From Desulfatitalea tepidiphila (GTDB taxonomy: Bacteria > Desulfobacterota > Desulfobacteria > Desulfobacterales > Desulfosarcinaceae), in assembly GCF_001293685.1 (NCBI RefSeq), contig NZ_BCAG01000006.1, forward strand, positions 372,001 to 436,000: a stretch of 64,000 nucleotides of DNA. Reading direction: 5' to 3'. Positions 1 through 8,479 of the stretch are shown here, piece by piece. Made by a program: the position numbers and the translations under genes. Under the pieces are notes generated by a model. It had not been told where the DNA came from. It saw only the letters and a list, made by a program, of their open reading frames with translations, and did not search any database. Positions within the stretch are counted from its first letter, which is position 1, and each line of letters opens with the position of its first letter.

Positions 1-1
1 C

Positions 2-427
2 AACTTTCACATCGAGGCCAAGGCGGTCCTGATCGCCGGCGGTGACGCCAGAAACCTCGACGCCGGTTCGGATCAGGCCCTGACGCTGGTTCCCGTGACC
101 GATCCCAGTGCCGTCAAGGCCGGCGGGACATTTGCAGCGACGGTTCTATATAACAACCAACCCCTGGCCGATGCCCCGGTGAAAGCGGCCTATGCCGGGT
201 TTGAACCCAAGAAGGACGAGGGCCAAAAGACCTCGAACAAGGGGCACAGCCACTCGGGCGGGCACTACCCTGTGGAAACCCGGACCGATGGCCAGGGCCG
301 GGTGGAGATCAGCGTGGACCGGCCCGGCTACTGGCTGTTGATCCTCTCCCACAAGCCCGACTACCCAGAAAAAGAAGTTTGCGACGAGTATATGTACAAC
401 GTGACCTATACCCTGGAAGTGCGGTAG
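2..427 (+). CDS. DUF4198-type periplasmic protein, 5' end missing
   Basis: The reading frame is open from the first bases of the window, so the start and any signal peptide lie upstream. The visible 141 residues resemble the C-terminal part of DUF4198 proteins, which accompany nickel/cobalt uptake systems: a beta-rich domain with segments like VKAGGTFAATVLYNNQPL and a final TYTLEVR. A histidine-rich stretch (GHSHSGGH) near residue 80 could bind metal. The next gene starts 8 bp after the stop, so the two are probably cotranscribed. The family call is by eye; the metal role is inferred. Confidence 0.7.
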   Translation, partial: NFHIEAKAVLIAGGDARNLDAGSDQALTLVPVTDPSAVKAGGTFAATVLYNNQPLADAPVKAAYAGFEPKKDEGQKTSNKGHSHSGGHYPVETRTDGQGRVEISVDRPGYWLLILSHKPDYPEKEVCDEYMYNVTYTLEVR

Positions 428-435
428 CGGCGGCG

Positions 436-1824
436 ATGAAAAAACCACTCAACGGCGATGGCCTGCGCCGCGAAATCGGGCTGTTTTCGGCCACGATCCT
501 GGTGATCGCCAACATGGTGGGCACCGGCATCTTCACCACCTCCGGATTTATCCTGGCGGAAGTGGGGTCTGCCGGTGCCCTGCTGTTGTGCTGGCTGTTC
601 GGGGGTATCTTCGCCCTATGCGGCGCGCTGTGCTACGGCGAACTGGGTGCCCGCTTTCCCAGGGCCGGGGGCGAGTATGTCTTCCTGACGGAGAGTTTCG
701 GCCGGCCGGTGGGATTTCTGTCCGGCTGGATCTCCCTGTTCGTCGGCTTTTCAGCGCCCATCGCGGCCGCGGCCATTGCCTTTGCCACTTACAGCTTCCA
801 GGCGTTGTCCATCCCCGTGGGCGATCCGGTGGTCATTGCCATCGGAGAGTGGCGGATCGTTACGCTCTCCTGGTTGAACGCGATTGCCATCGTGGTGGTG
901 ATCCTCTTCTCCCTGGTTCATTACCACAGCCTTCACGTGGGCAGTAATATCCAGAACGGCCTGACCATTTTCAAAATCGCCCTGATCGTTGTTTTCATCT
1001 TGGCCGGCGTGCTGTTCGGCAAGGGGTCGGCGACCAACTTCATGGCCGCTTCCACGACATCGCTGTCGGCCGAAAAGTTTGCCGTGGCACTGATCTTCGT
1101 CTCGTTCGCCTACAGCGGATGGAACGCGGCCGCCTACCTGGGGGCCGAGATCGTCCGGCCCCAGCGCAACATCCCCCTGGCCCTGGCTTTAGGGACCGCC
1201 ACGGTCATCGTTGTCTACCTGCTGCTCAATGGCGTTTATCTCTATGCCCTGCCGCCCGGCCAGATGCAGGGCGTGCTCGAGGTCGGCGCCCGTTCGGCGA
1301 CGGCCCTGTTCGGCGCCAACATCAGCCAGCTGTTCAGCGGCGCCGTGGCCCTGGGCATTCTCTCCGTGCTCAGCGCCATGATCATGACCGGCCCGCGGAT
1401 TTACTATGCCATGTCACGGGACGGACTCTTTTTCAGCATATTCGGACGGCTCAACATGGCGCGCAGGACCCCGGCCGCGGCGATCTTCCTGCAAACGGCG
1501 CTGGCCGTCGTCATGGTGCTCACGGCCTCCTTCGAAACCTTGCTGATCTATATCGGCTTTACCCTGGCGCTGTGTGCCATGTTGACGGTCATGGGATTGA
1601 TGCGCATCCGCCGGCGCAATGAGGCGGCGGCACTCGCCTACAGGACTTTCGGATATCCCGTGACACCCTTGATCTTCATCCTGGGAAACGCCTGGATCAT
1701 CTTCTTCTCCCTGAAGAGCCGGCCGGTGGCCGGCCTGGCCGGCCTGGCCACCATCGCGGCCGGGCTGGCCGTCTATCATTTTTTCCAGCGCTCAAACCCG
1801 GCGAAACCGGAAAGGAATACCTGA
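436..1824 (+). CDS. APC-superfamily amino acid permease
   Basis: 462-residue polytopic inner-membrane protein. The N-terminal segment carries the APC signature (ANMVGTGIFTTSGF), followed by GELGARFPRAGGEYVF, typical of amino acid/polyamine/organocation permeases, and about twelve hydrophobic segments. The ATG at 436 is chosen because the upstream in-frame extension overlaps the preceding gene and looks non-native. It sits between a DUF4198 protein and a NikL-like protein with gaps of 8 and 1 bp, an unusual setting for an amino acid permease. The substrate cannot be told from sequence; a metal-chelating amino acid such as histidine is only a guess. Confidence 0.85.
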   Translation: MKKPLNGDGLRREIGLFSATILVIANMVGTGIFTTSGFILAEVGSAGALLLCWLFGGIFALCGALCYGELGARFPRAGGEYVFLTESFGRPVGFLSGWISLFVGFSAPIAAAAIAFATYSFQALSIPVGDPVVIAIGEWRIVTLSWLNAIAIVVVILFSLVHYHSLHVGSNIQNGLTIFKIALIVVFILAGVLFGKGSATNFMAASTTSLSAEKFAVALIFVSFAYSGWNAAAYLGAEIVRPQRNIPLALALGTATVIVVYLLLNGVYLYALPPGQMQGVLEVGARSATALFGANISQLFSGAVALGILSVLSAMIMTGPRIYYAMSRDGLFFSIFGRLNMARRTPAAAIFLQTALAVVMVLTASFETLLIYIGFTLALCAMLTVMGLMRIRRRNEAAALAYRTFGYPVTPLIFILGNAWIIFFSLKSRPVAGLAGLATIAAGLAVYHFFQRSNPAKPERNT

Positions 1825-1825
1825 T

Positions 1826-2299
1826 ATGCGTGTTTGGACCATCGTAACCGTTCTGTTGTCGACCCTGATCTGGGCCCTGCCTGCCTGGTGCCACGGCGTG
1901 GAGGGACACATTACGCCGGCCCAGGGATATCGGGTCACGGCCATGTACGATGACGGCGAGCCCATGAGCTACGCTGCCGTGGAGATCAAGGGCCCGGATG
2001 CCGACATTGCCTTTCAAACCGGACGAACCGACCGCAACGGCCTCATGATGTTTCGGCCCGACCGCCCCGGCCCCTGGCAGGCGGTTGTCAGCGACGGCAT
2101 GGGCCATCGCCTGGCCCTGGACCTGGTGGTGCCCGAACCGGACGCCGCAACCCGGCCGCCCGATGCGCCCGTGGCGATGTCCCGTCCCTCGGGCAGCCGC
2201 ATCGCCAATACCGTGGCAGGGTTGGGCATCATCTTCGGCCTCATGGGCACATTCTACGGCTGGCGCGGCCGGCGCATGCAACGGCGCGACAACCGCTGA
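1826..2299 (+). CDS. NikL/CbiL-like periplasmic protein with C-terminal anchor
   Basis: 157 residues: signal peptide (residues 1 to about 22), a short carboxypeptidase-regulatory-like beta domain containing DGEPMSYAAVEI, GRTDRNGLMMF and VVSDGMGHR, then a membrane segment (about residues 127-145) and a basic tail. This layout matches the small accessory proteins (NikL/CbiL-like) of nickel/cobalt ECF transporters. Cleavage after AWC would expose HGVEGH, a possible N-terminal metal site. The gene begins 1 bp after the permease stop, so it is cotranscribed. No ECF permease or ATPase lies in the window, so the transporter it serves, if any, is upstream or elsewhere. Confidence 0.6.
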   Translation: MRVWTIVTVLLSTLIWALPAWCHGVEGHITPAQGYRVTAMYDDGEPMSYAAVEIKGPDADIAFQTGRTDRNGLMMFRPDRPGPWQAVVSDGMGHRLALDLVVPEPDAATRPPDAPVAMSRPSGSRIANTVAGLGIIFGLMGTFYGWRGRRMQRRDNR

Positions 2300-2359
2300 A
2301 TTCGCCGGGTCGGCGCCCGGCCCAGCGCCCGCCGCCGGTCACTTTCGGACATATTCTTG

Positions 2360-5300
2360 ATGAAACCGTTCACTGAAAACATGGGACGCCTGCCTCTTCT
2401 GCGCCGCGCTTCCCGGTCATGGGTCTGGCCCGGCACCGCCGCGGTGGTGCTGGCCTGCTTCCTGGTTTCCGGCGCGGCGGGCCTGGTCTACCAGACCCTG
2501 TGGGTGCGCATGATCGACAAAGTGGTCGGCAGTGCGCCCTTTGCCGTGGCCGCCGTGGTCTCCGCCTTCATGGGCGGCCTGGCCCTGGGAAGCTGGGCGG
2601 CCGGTCGAACGATCGACCGCTGGACCGAACGTGGCAAGCTGTTGACCCTCTATGGGGCCATCGAAGTCGGCATCGGCCTCTATGCCTTGTGCTTCGAAAC
2701 CCTGGCCGCGGCCTGCAAGCCGCTCTACGTCCTGGCCTATGCCCACCTGTGGCCCTATCCCTGGGCTTACGCCCTGTTCACCTTTGCGGGTTGCTTTTTA
2801 CTGCTGCTGGTGCCCACCACGCTCATGGGCGCCACTCTGCCGGTGCTTTGCCGCTACCATGTCACCCGGCTCGACGCCCTGGGCACCCGGGCCGGCGCGC
2901 TTTACAGCCTCAACACCATCGGCGCGGCCGCAGGCGCCCTGCTGTGCGGCTTCGTCCTCGTCCCGCGACTGGGGGTGTCGGGAACACTTTACGCGGCCGT
3001 GGCCGCGAATCTCGTTATCGGCGCATGCTGCCTGCTGCTGGCCCGACGACGCACCACCATCAGGGCCGCGGTCTCCCCCGGCGCAGTGAAATCCGAACCC
3101 GGCAAGAGTGCGACACCAACCGATCGGAGCCTCGATCGGGTCCAGCTGTGGGCCCTGACCCTCTTCGCCGTATCGGGTTTTTGCGCCATGGCCTGCGAGG
3201 TATTCTGGACCCGCCTGATCGGCCTGATCATCGGGCCGACCGTCTATGCCTTCAGCGTGGTGGTGGCCACCTTTATCATCGGCCTGGCGGCCGGCGGCAT
3301 GCTGTTCGGCTGGCTGGCCGACCGCCTGAACCGCGACCTCACCCTGCTGCACGTCACCCAGCTGGCGGCCGCCCTCTTGTCCCTGGGGGTCAGCCAGCTG
3401 CTCGGCGACAGCCAGTTCTTCTTCGCCAAGGTGATCCAAAGCCTGCAGCACGAGTACGCCCGATTGATGCAATTCCAGGCCCTGCTCCTGTTCGTGCTTC
3501 TCCTGGGGCCGACCCTCTGCTGGGGAGCCGCCTTCCCCCTGGTCAACCGCATCTGCGCCCGGCAGCTCGCCACCCTGGGCCGATCCATCGGCGGCGCCTA
3601 TGCCGTCAACACCATCGGGGCCATCCTCGGCGCCTTCGGGGCCGGCTTCATTCTCATTCCGCTGGTCGGCAAGGAGATCGGCCTGCGGTTGACCATCGGC
3701 CTGCAATGCGCCATCGCCGGCCTGGGGTGGCTCATTCAAAGCCGGAACGCGCGCCGGCCCTGGGCCGGCCGCCTGACCGCCGCCACCATCCTCCTGTCCA
3801 CCTTGCCGATCGCCTGGCACTTTCCGGACTGGCCGCCCGGCCTGCTCTCGAGGGGCTGGTACCGCGATTTCGGCGCCCTGCAGGACACCCTGGCGCGGAC
3901 CGGTTGGTGGACGGCCCTGAGGCAAGGCAATTCATTGCTCGCCCGCCAGCGCCGTGGACAGGACGTGGTTTTTCAAGGCGAAGGCGTCGGCGGCTTCACC
4001 ACCGTAGAGCGGGAGACCACCAGCCTGGGCACCGTGGAATGGGCCATGTTCAACAGCGGCAAGGCGGATGCCTCCTCCCACGGCGACCGCTCCACCCAGA
4101 CGCTCTCCGGCCACCTGCCCTTGCTCTTTCACCCCGGCGCACGAAATGTCATGGTCCTGGGGCTGGCCAGCGGCATGACGTCGGGCGAGGTGCTGCTCTA
4201 CCCCGTGGAGCGGCTGGACATCCTGGAGATCAATGCCCAGGTGGTCGAAGCCTGCCGGCGCTTTTTTGCGCCCTTCAACCGCGATTGCCTCAACGACCCG
4301 CGCACCCGCCTTATCGTCCAGGACGGGCGCAACCACCTGGCCCTGACCGGCGAGCGCTACGACGTGATCATCTCCGAACCTTCCAACCCCTGGATGGCCG
4401 GCCTGGCCAACCTCTACACCCTGGAATTCTTCCAGCTGGTCCGGCAGCGTCTCACCGACCACGGCATCTTCGCCCAATGGATTCAAGCCTACGAAATGGA
4501 CTGGGAGACCTTCAACCTCCTGGGGCGCACCTTTACCGCAGTGTTCGGCGACGGCGCCCTGTTCAAGGTCGGGCCGGGCGATTATCTGCTCCTGGGGTTC
4601 GCACACCGCGGCGGCCTGGATTGGGATACGGCCCGCAACAACCTCGCCTTCACCCAGCGCTCCGGACACATGGTGATCAGAGACATCGCCAGCCTGGCCC
4701 ACCTGGTGGCCACCGAAGATCTGCCCCACCTGTTCGATCCCGGACCGCTGCACACCGACGACCGGCCCCGGCTCGAGTACGCCGCGCCGCGCCGGCTGTA
4801 TGCCGGCGGCCTGGACCTGGAATTCGCCGCTGCCGACCGACTCCGGCTAACAGCGGCCACCCAAACGCTGCTGACCAGCCATGATCGGGCCGAAAACCTG
4901 CTCAACCTGATCGAACTGGGCGCATCGATCCACCTGCCCCTCTTCGCCCGGCTCGATCCCTCCGGACTCAGCGAGGACCGGCAAGCCCGCTATATGAATA
5001 TCGTAAAAAATTACTGCACCGCCACCCTGGTGCCCGCCTTCCGCCTGTTGGGCAACGACCAGGCCAAACAGGCCTGCGCAGAGATTCAGGTTCGACAGAT
5101 TGAAAGGCACTTGGACCAAAACAACGGACGCCCGGCGGATCACTACAACCTGGGGGTCTCCGTGGCCGCCGCCGGGCGGATCGACGATGCTGTCAATGCC
5201 TTCAAGAAGGCGCTCGACCTGGACCCCGACCATCGGGAAGCCCACACGGCCCTGGGCCTGCTGGCGGCCCAAGGCGGCCGATTCGCCGACGCCCTGCCCC

Positions 5301-5725
5301 ATCTGCGCAAGGCCGCGGCCCTGGCCCCGAACCGGGCCGATGCCCATAAAAACTTGGGGATGGCCGAAGCCCGCGCCGGCAACCCGGCCGCCGCGGCCCA
5401 ACACCTGTCAGCCGCCCTGCGCCTGGCGCCGGACGACGTCGTCGCCCTCAACGAACTGGGCCTGGTCCGGCTGCGCCAGGGGCAGGCTGCGGAAGCGTAC
5501 GCATCGTTTTCGGCCGCATTGGGCATCGATGCCGACAATGCCGAGACCCACCACAACCTGGGGCTGTTGTTCCTCATGCAAGGGAAGCCGGAACAGTCCA
5601 TCCCCTATTTTCAAGCCGCCCTGCGCCTCAGGCCGGACAACGCCGCCACACGCCGCAACCTGCAGGCCGCCCTGGCGTCAAGCGGACAGGACCGGCCGGC
5701 GAACACACGAACCGTCGAAAATTGA
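2360..5725 (+). CDS. MFS / spermidine-synthase-like / TPR fusion protein
   Basis: 1121 residues. The N-terminal half is a multi-span membrane region (about residues 20-500) of the fused MFS/spermidine synthase type. A Rossmann methyltransferase-fold domain follows at about residues 545-790, with VLGLASGMTSGE, LDILEIN and IISEPSNPWMAG. About five TPR units (residues 925-1110, for example HYNLGVSVAAAGRIDDAV) close the protein. The usual catalytic aspartate region of spermidine synthases is replaced by SEPSNPW, so polyamine synthesis is doubtful. The ATG at 2360 is preferred over the TTG one codon upstream. It stands 60 bp after the NikL-like gene and may share its transcript. Substrate unknown. 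Confidence 0.8.
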   Translation: MKPFTENMGRLPLLRRASRSWVWPGTAAVVLACFLVSGAAGLVYQTLWVRMIDKVVGSAPFAVAAVVSAFMGGLALGSWAAGRTIDRWTERGKLLTLYGAIEVGIGLYALCFETLAAACKPLYVLAYAHLWPYPWAYALFTFAGCFLLLLVPTTLMGATLPVLCRYHVTRLDALGTRAGALYSLNTIGAAAGALLCGFVLVPRLGVSGTLYAAVAANLVIGACCLLLARRRTTIRAAVSPGAVKSEPGKSATPTDRSLDRVQLWALTLFAVSGFCAMACEVFWTRLIGLIIGPTVYAFSVVVATFIIGLAAGGMLFGWLADRLNRDLTLLHVTQLAAALLSLGVSQLLGDSQFFFAKVIQSLQHEYARLMQFQALLLFVLLLGPTLCWGAAFPLVNRICARQLATLGRSIGGAYAVNTIGAILGAFGAGFILIPLVGKEIGLRLTIGLQCAIAGLGWLIQSRNARRPWAGRLTAATILLSTLPIAWHFPDWPPGLLSRGWYRDFGALQDTLARTGWWTALRQGNSLLARQRRGQDVVFQGEGVGGFTTVERETTSLGTVEWAMFNSGKADASSHGDRSTQTLSGHLPLLFHPGARNVMVLGLASGMTSGEVLLYPVERLDILEINAQVVEACRRFFAPFNRDCLNDPRTRLIVQDGRNHLALTGERYDVIISEPSNPWMAGLANLYTLEFFQLVRQRLTDHGIFAQWIQAYEMDWETFNLLGRTFTAVFGDGALFKVGPGDYLLLGFAHRGGLDWDTARNNLAFTQRSGHMVIRDIASLAHLVATEDLPHLFDPGPLHTDDRPRLEYAAPRRLYAGGLDLEFAAADRLRLTAATQTLLTSHDRAENLLNLIELGASIHLPLFARLDPSGLSEDRQARYMNIVKNYCTATLVPAFRLLGNDQAKQACAEIQVRQIERHLDQNNGRPADHYNLGVSVAAAGRIDDAVNAFKKALDLDPDHREAHTALGLLAAQGGRFADALPHLRKAAALAPNRADAHKNLGMAEARAGNPAAAAQHLSAALRLAPDDVVALNELGLVRLRQGQAAEAYASFSAALGIDADNAETHHNLGLLFLMQGKPEQSIPYFQAALRLRPDNAATRRNLQAALASSGQDRPANTRTVEN

Positions 5726-5752
5726 AAGATCATTTCACTTTAATAGAAGCCA

Positions 5753-5773
5753 AGACATACGGGGTGTATGTCT
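5753..5773. other. 8-bp stem hairpin after the TPR fusion gene
   Basis: Perfect inverted repeat AGACATAC/GTATGTCT with a 5-nt loop, 28 bp after the stop of the fusion gene and between two convergent genes. No T-tract follows on either strand, so a terminator role is only possible. Confidence 0.35.
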
Positions 5774-5848
5774 AGAATGGAGAGAATGTCATGGGAATGG
5801 CGGAAGAATAACGTTACGACTATTTCAAAAAGACTTAGGAAAGGCCGT

Positions 5849-6517
5849 CTACTTCTGTGAAGTCGCTGCGTCTGCATTTTTCGTTTTCGCAGAGAGAAGC
5901 TTGGACCTGCCGGTGGGCGAGGGGATTTTTATGACATCCGAAAAATAGGAACGCAGTTCCGTTCTCTCGTCCGTTGCAAAACTGCGGTTCTTTCTCGATC
6001 CCATGGTCGTCAGCCGAACATGATAGAGAAATCTTACAACCGGCTTTTCCGGAATCTCGTGCTCCATCATGACGAATGAACCATGGTTCTTGAGGACTCG
6101 CCTGATTTCAGCGAGACCCTTTTTTCTGGCCGTTTCGGTCAGCTCATACATGGCATGGGAACAGGTCACACAGTCGAAGCGTTTGTCCGCGAAGGGCATA
6201 CGGGAGACGTCGGCCTGCACGAGGTGAACGTTTTCCCGGCCCTTTGCCACTCTCTTTCGCCGCGCCTTTTTCAGCATGCCGTGGGAAAAATCCAGGGCCA
6301 CCACCTGGCCGCCATGGCCCTCGACCGCCTCGCCGGCCATCAAGGCGACAGAACCGGTGCCGGTACAGATATCGAGAACCTGATCGCCTGGTTTGATTCC
6401 CGACGAGTCGACCAGAAATCGCCTGAGGGCGGCACTCCGGTCGCTGGCGTGCAGGTCGATGATCAGATCATAAAAGTTTGAAAACACATCATAATAGAAA
6501 CGGCGCAGTCTTCCCAT
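5849..6517 (-). CDS. class I SAM-dependent methyltransferase
   Basis: 223 residues from the ATG at 6517, which has a good upstream Shine-Dalgarno (GGAGGGG); the longer in-frame extension upstream does not look native. Motif I is VLDICTGTGSVAL, followed by VVALDFSHGML (motif II region) and FDCVTCSHAMYEL, typical of UbiE/Methyltransf_11 proteins. The N-terminus (FYYDVFSNFYDLII) resembles UbiE, but a clear MenG homologue exists at 32.3 kb, so this one probably methylates another small molecule. Substrate unknown. It is monocistronic or follows the CbiK-like gene at a distance of about 156 bp. Confidence 0.8.
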   Translation of the reverse strand: MGRLRRFYYDVFSNFYDLIIDLHASDRSAALRRFLVDSSGIKPGDQVLDICTGTGSVALMAGEAVEGHGGQVVALDFSHGMLKKARRKRVAKGRENVHLVQADVSRMPFADKRFDCVTCSHAMYELTETARKKGLAEIRRVLKNHGSFVMMEHEIPEKPVVRFLYHVRLTTMGSRKNRSFATDERTELRSYFSDVIKIPSPTGRSKLLSAKTKNADAATSQK

Positions 6518-6673
6518 CGCTTCACCCCTCCACGGCTCGACAAACACTGCGGACAGGCCAACGTGCCGGCATGGCCCGGCATAGCCTGGCCTACTAGCAT
6601 CGATGCCGACGCGTCGGCAAACGCTGCAAGTACTACGCACAATCCCAATGTTGGTCAATGGCCAAAAAAAAAT

Positions 6674-7129
6674 TCATCTTTGATTCGCGGTGACAACGAG
6701 TCCTGCGCCTTGCTTCATCATGTGGGAGGTGATTCTGGGAATGACCTCCAATGCCGCGGCCATATGACGGCAAAACTGCTCGATAACGGGCGCATAAAAC
6801 CCTAAGCCGCCGCCTTCGAGCACCACCTCGATACCGAACGCCTCGAAATCCGACTTCCACGAGCTTTGATCTCCAGCCAGATCCTCTTCAAAGTGCACCC
6901 CGGCGACGAGTATGAGCGGAACGAGCCGAACCCGGCCATATCCAGCTGCCGCAACGGCCCGCACAATGGCGTCGCCCTGGGGATACCCCTCCTCGACGAC
7001 GCCCACATGCGCCTTGCTGCCGAAGCGTTCCTGAAGCATGTGCGTCAATGCAGTGTAGGTGCACCAGGCAGGATGATCCGTGCCGTGTCCGACGAATACC
7101 ACCGCTTCGTCGGCGCGATTTTCAACCAT
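6674..7129 (-). CDS. CbiK-like cobalt chelatase, C-terminal half only
   Basis: 151 residues matching the C-terminal half of anaerobic sirohydrochlorin cobaltochelatase CbiK: VVFVGHGTDHP carries the first metal-binding His, and VPLILVAGVHFEEDLAGD the second, followed by SWK. Full CbiK is about 260 residues or more with an N-terminal half absent here. Five codons before the ATG there is an in-frame TGA (7145-7147), and 7130-7497 has no convincing N-terminal half in any frame. It could be a functional short chelatase acting as a dimer, like archaeal CbiX-S, or a decaying gene. No strong Shine-Dalgarno is seen before 7129. Confidence 0.65.
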   Translation of the reverse strand: MVENRADEAVVFVGHGTDHPAWCTYTALTHMLQERFGSKAHVGVVEEGYPQGDAIVRAVAAAGYGRVRLVPLILVAGVHFEEDLAGDQSSWKSDFEAFGIEVVLEGGGLGFYAPVIEQFCRHMAAALEVIPRITSHMMKQGAGLVVTANQR

Positions 7130-7497
7130 CCTCGGTGTCCATGGTCAGAACTGTTCCCGACTGGGTATTGCGCCCCCTTCTCCCCAGCACTCTCCCAAGT
7201 ATTCCGCAGAGAGCCTCGCATTTGAGAGCATCATAAAAACGGGGGCACGTCCATGCCTCCAGAAAAAATGTCAATGTCCATGTCGTGAGGCAACGATTTT
7301 TCGGTCAATGAAAAAATTAGAGACATCTTGAAGACCCTATATCGCTATGATAGGAATCCGAGCGAACAGTCCACCTTTCAGGATCTTTTAGGAAAAAGCG
7401 TACCCATCGCCGGCCCAAGTTTACGGTCTTGCCCTTGAATGATGGTTTTGGCAGGAGACTTAAAGGGCAACCCGCAGAAGTATAGGAGATTGCAACC
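7130..7497. other. intergenic region, no gene recognised
   Basis: About 370 bp between the CbiK-like fragment and the SDR gene. Short frames on the minus strand next to 7130 do not resemble the CbiK N-terminal domain (no LLVVSFGTS-like motif). The stretch is more AT-rich than its neighbours and should contain the divergent promoters, but no clear -35/-10 pair stands out. Confidence 0.4.
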
Positions 7498-8316
7498 ATG
7501 CAACTGACCGACAAGGTGGCCCTGGTGCTGGGCAGCGTCAAAGGGATCGGCAAGGCCATCGGCCTGGACCTCGCGCGGGCCGGCGTCCGCGTCGCCTATA
7601 CCTATCACGATTGGCCCGAAAGCCTGCCCTCCCTGAAGGAGGACGCGGCGGCGGCCAACCCGACGCATCTCATCGTACCGGTCGATCTGACCGACCCGGC
7701 GGCCGTGGACGCCCTGGTGCAGCAGGTCATCGAGCGCTTCGGCCGTCTGGATATGTTGATCAACAACATCGAGCGCGGGGGCATGCCGATCGTCCACGGC
7801 AAGTATATCCGTGAGCAATGGGATATGGAACTGGCCACTACGCTGCGGGCCAAACAGTGGACCTTCATGGCCGCGCTGCCCCATCTCAAGCAATCTGGAG
7901 ACGGGGTCGTCATCAACTTCTCTTCCATCGCTGGATTGGTGGGCCGCAGCGGACCGGCGAGCTACCTCTTCAACGAAGGGTACTCTGCCGCCAACCGCGG
8001 CATCTCCCTGCTCACAGAAACCTGGGCGCGATTGGGCGCGCCGACGGTGCGCGTCAACGAAATCATGCTGGGCATCTTCGAGACCCGCCACGCCCAGGGC
8101 ACACGCGGATGGGGCCTGCTCGACGAGGCCCAGCGTCGCGCTGTCACGGATCACACCCTGTTGGGGCGCACCGGACGTTTGGATGACGTGGTCAAGGCGG
8201 TCCGCTTTATCATCGAAGATGCGCCCTTCATGACCGGCAGTGTGTTGCGCCTTGACGGGGGCTATGTATTGGGGGGAGAGAAGATCGCGCCCATGCCGGA
8301 GCCGGCTGAACCGTAG
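7498..8316 (+). CDS. short-chain dehydrogenase/reductase family protein, catalytic Lys missing
   Basis: 272 residues with a classical SDR Rossmann fold: nucleotide-binding GSVKGIGKAIG near the N-terminus, LDMLINN, INFSSIAG with the catalytic Ser, and a C-terminal FMTGSVLRLDGGY. The start has a good ribosome site (AGGAG about 9 bp upstream). The YxxxK motif reads YSAAN (Tyr162, Asn166), so the catalytic lysine that binds the nicotinamide ribose is replaced by asparagine; NNAG is also altered to NNIE. It may be a non-canonical or regulatory SDR. It stands alone between genes on the opposite strand. Substrate unknown. Confidence 0.85.
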   Translation: MQLTDKVALVLGSVKGIGKAIGLDLARAGVRVAYTYHDWPESLPSLKEDAAAANPTHLIVPVDLTDPAAVDALVQQVIERFGRLDMLINNIERGGMPIVHGKYIREQWDMELATTLRAKQWTFMAALPHLKQSGDGVVINFSSIAGLVGRSGPASYLFNEGYSAANRGISLLTETWARLGAPTVRVNEIMLGIFETRHAQGTRGWGLLDEAQRRAVTDHTLLGRTGRLDDVVKAVRFIIEDAPFMTGSVLRLDGGYVLGGEKIAPMPEPAEP

Positions 8317-8479
8317 GTTGGCCTGTGATGTCGAATGAAACGCGCCTAAACATAAGCAGTGCCCATCCACAAATGACCAATTGTCACGATATCGGCGTTG
8401 CGCGAAAAATTTAATCCATAGTCAGAATTCCTTAACTTTCATACTTTCTTACTTTCCGACTTTCCTACCTGTTATTTTA

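Noticed and set aside
2419-4884. Plus-strand frame of 821 residues inside the MFS/SpeE/TPR gene
   Set aside because: Arg/Pro/His-rich alternative-frame translation; the 2360-5725 frame carries all recognisable domains.
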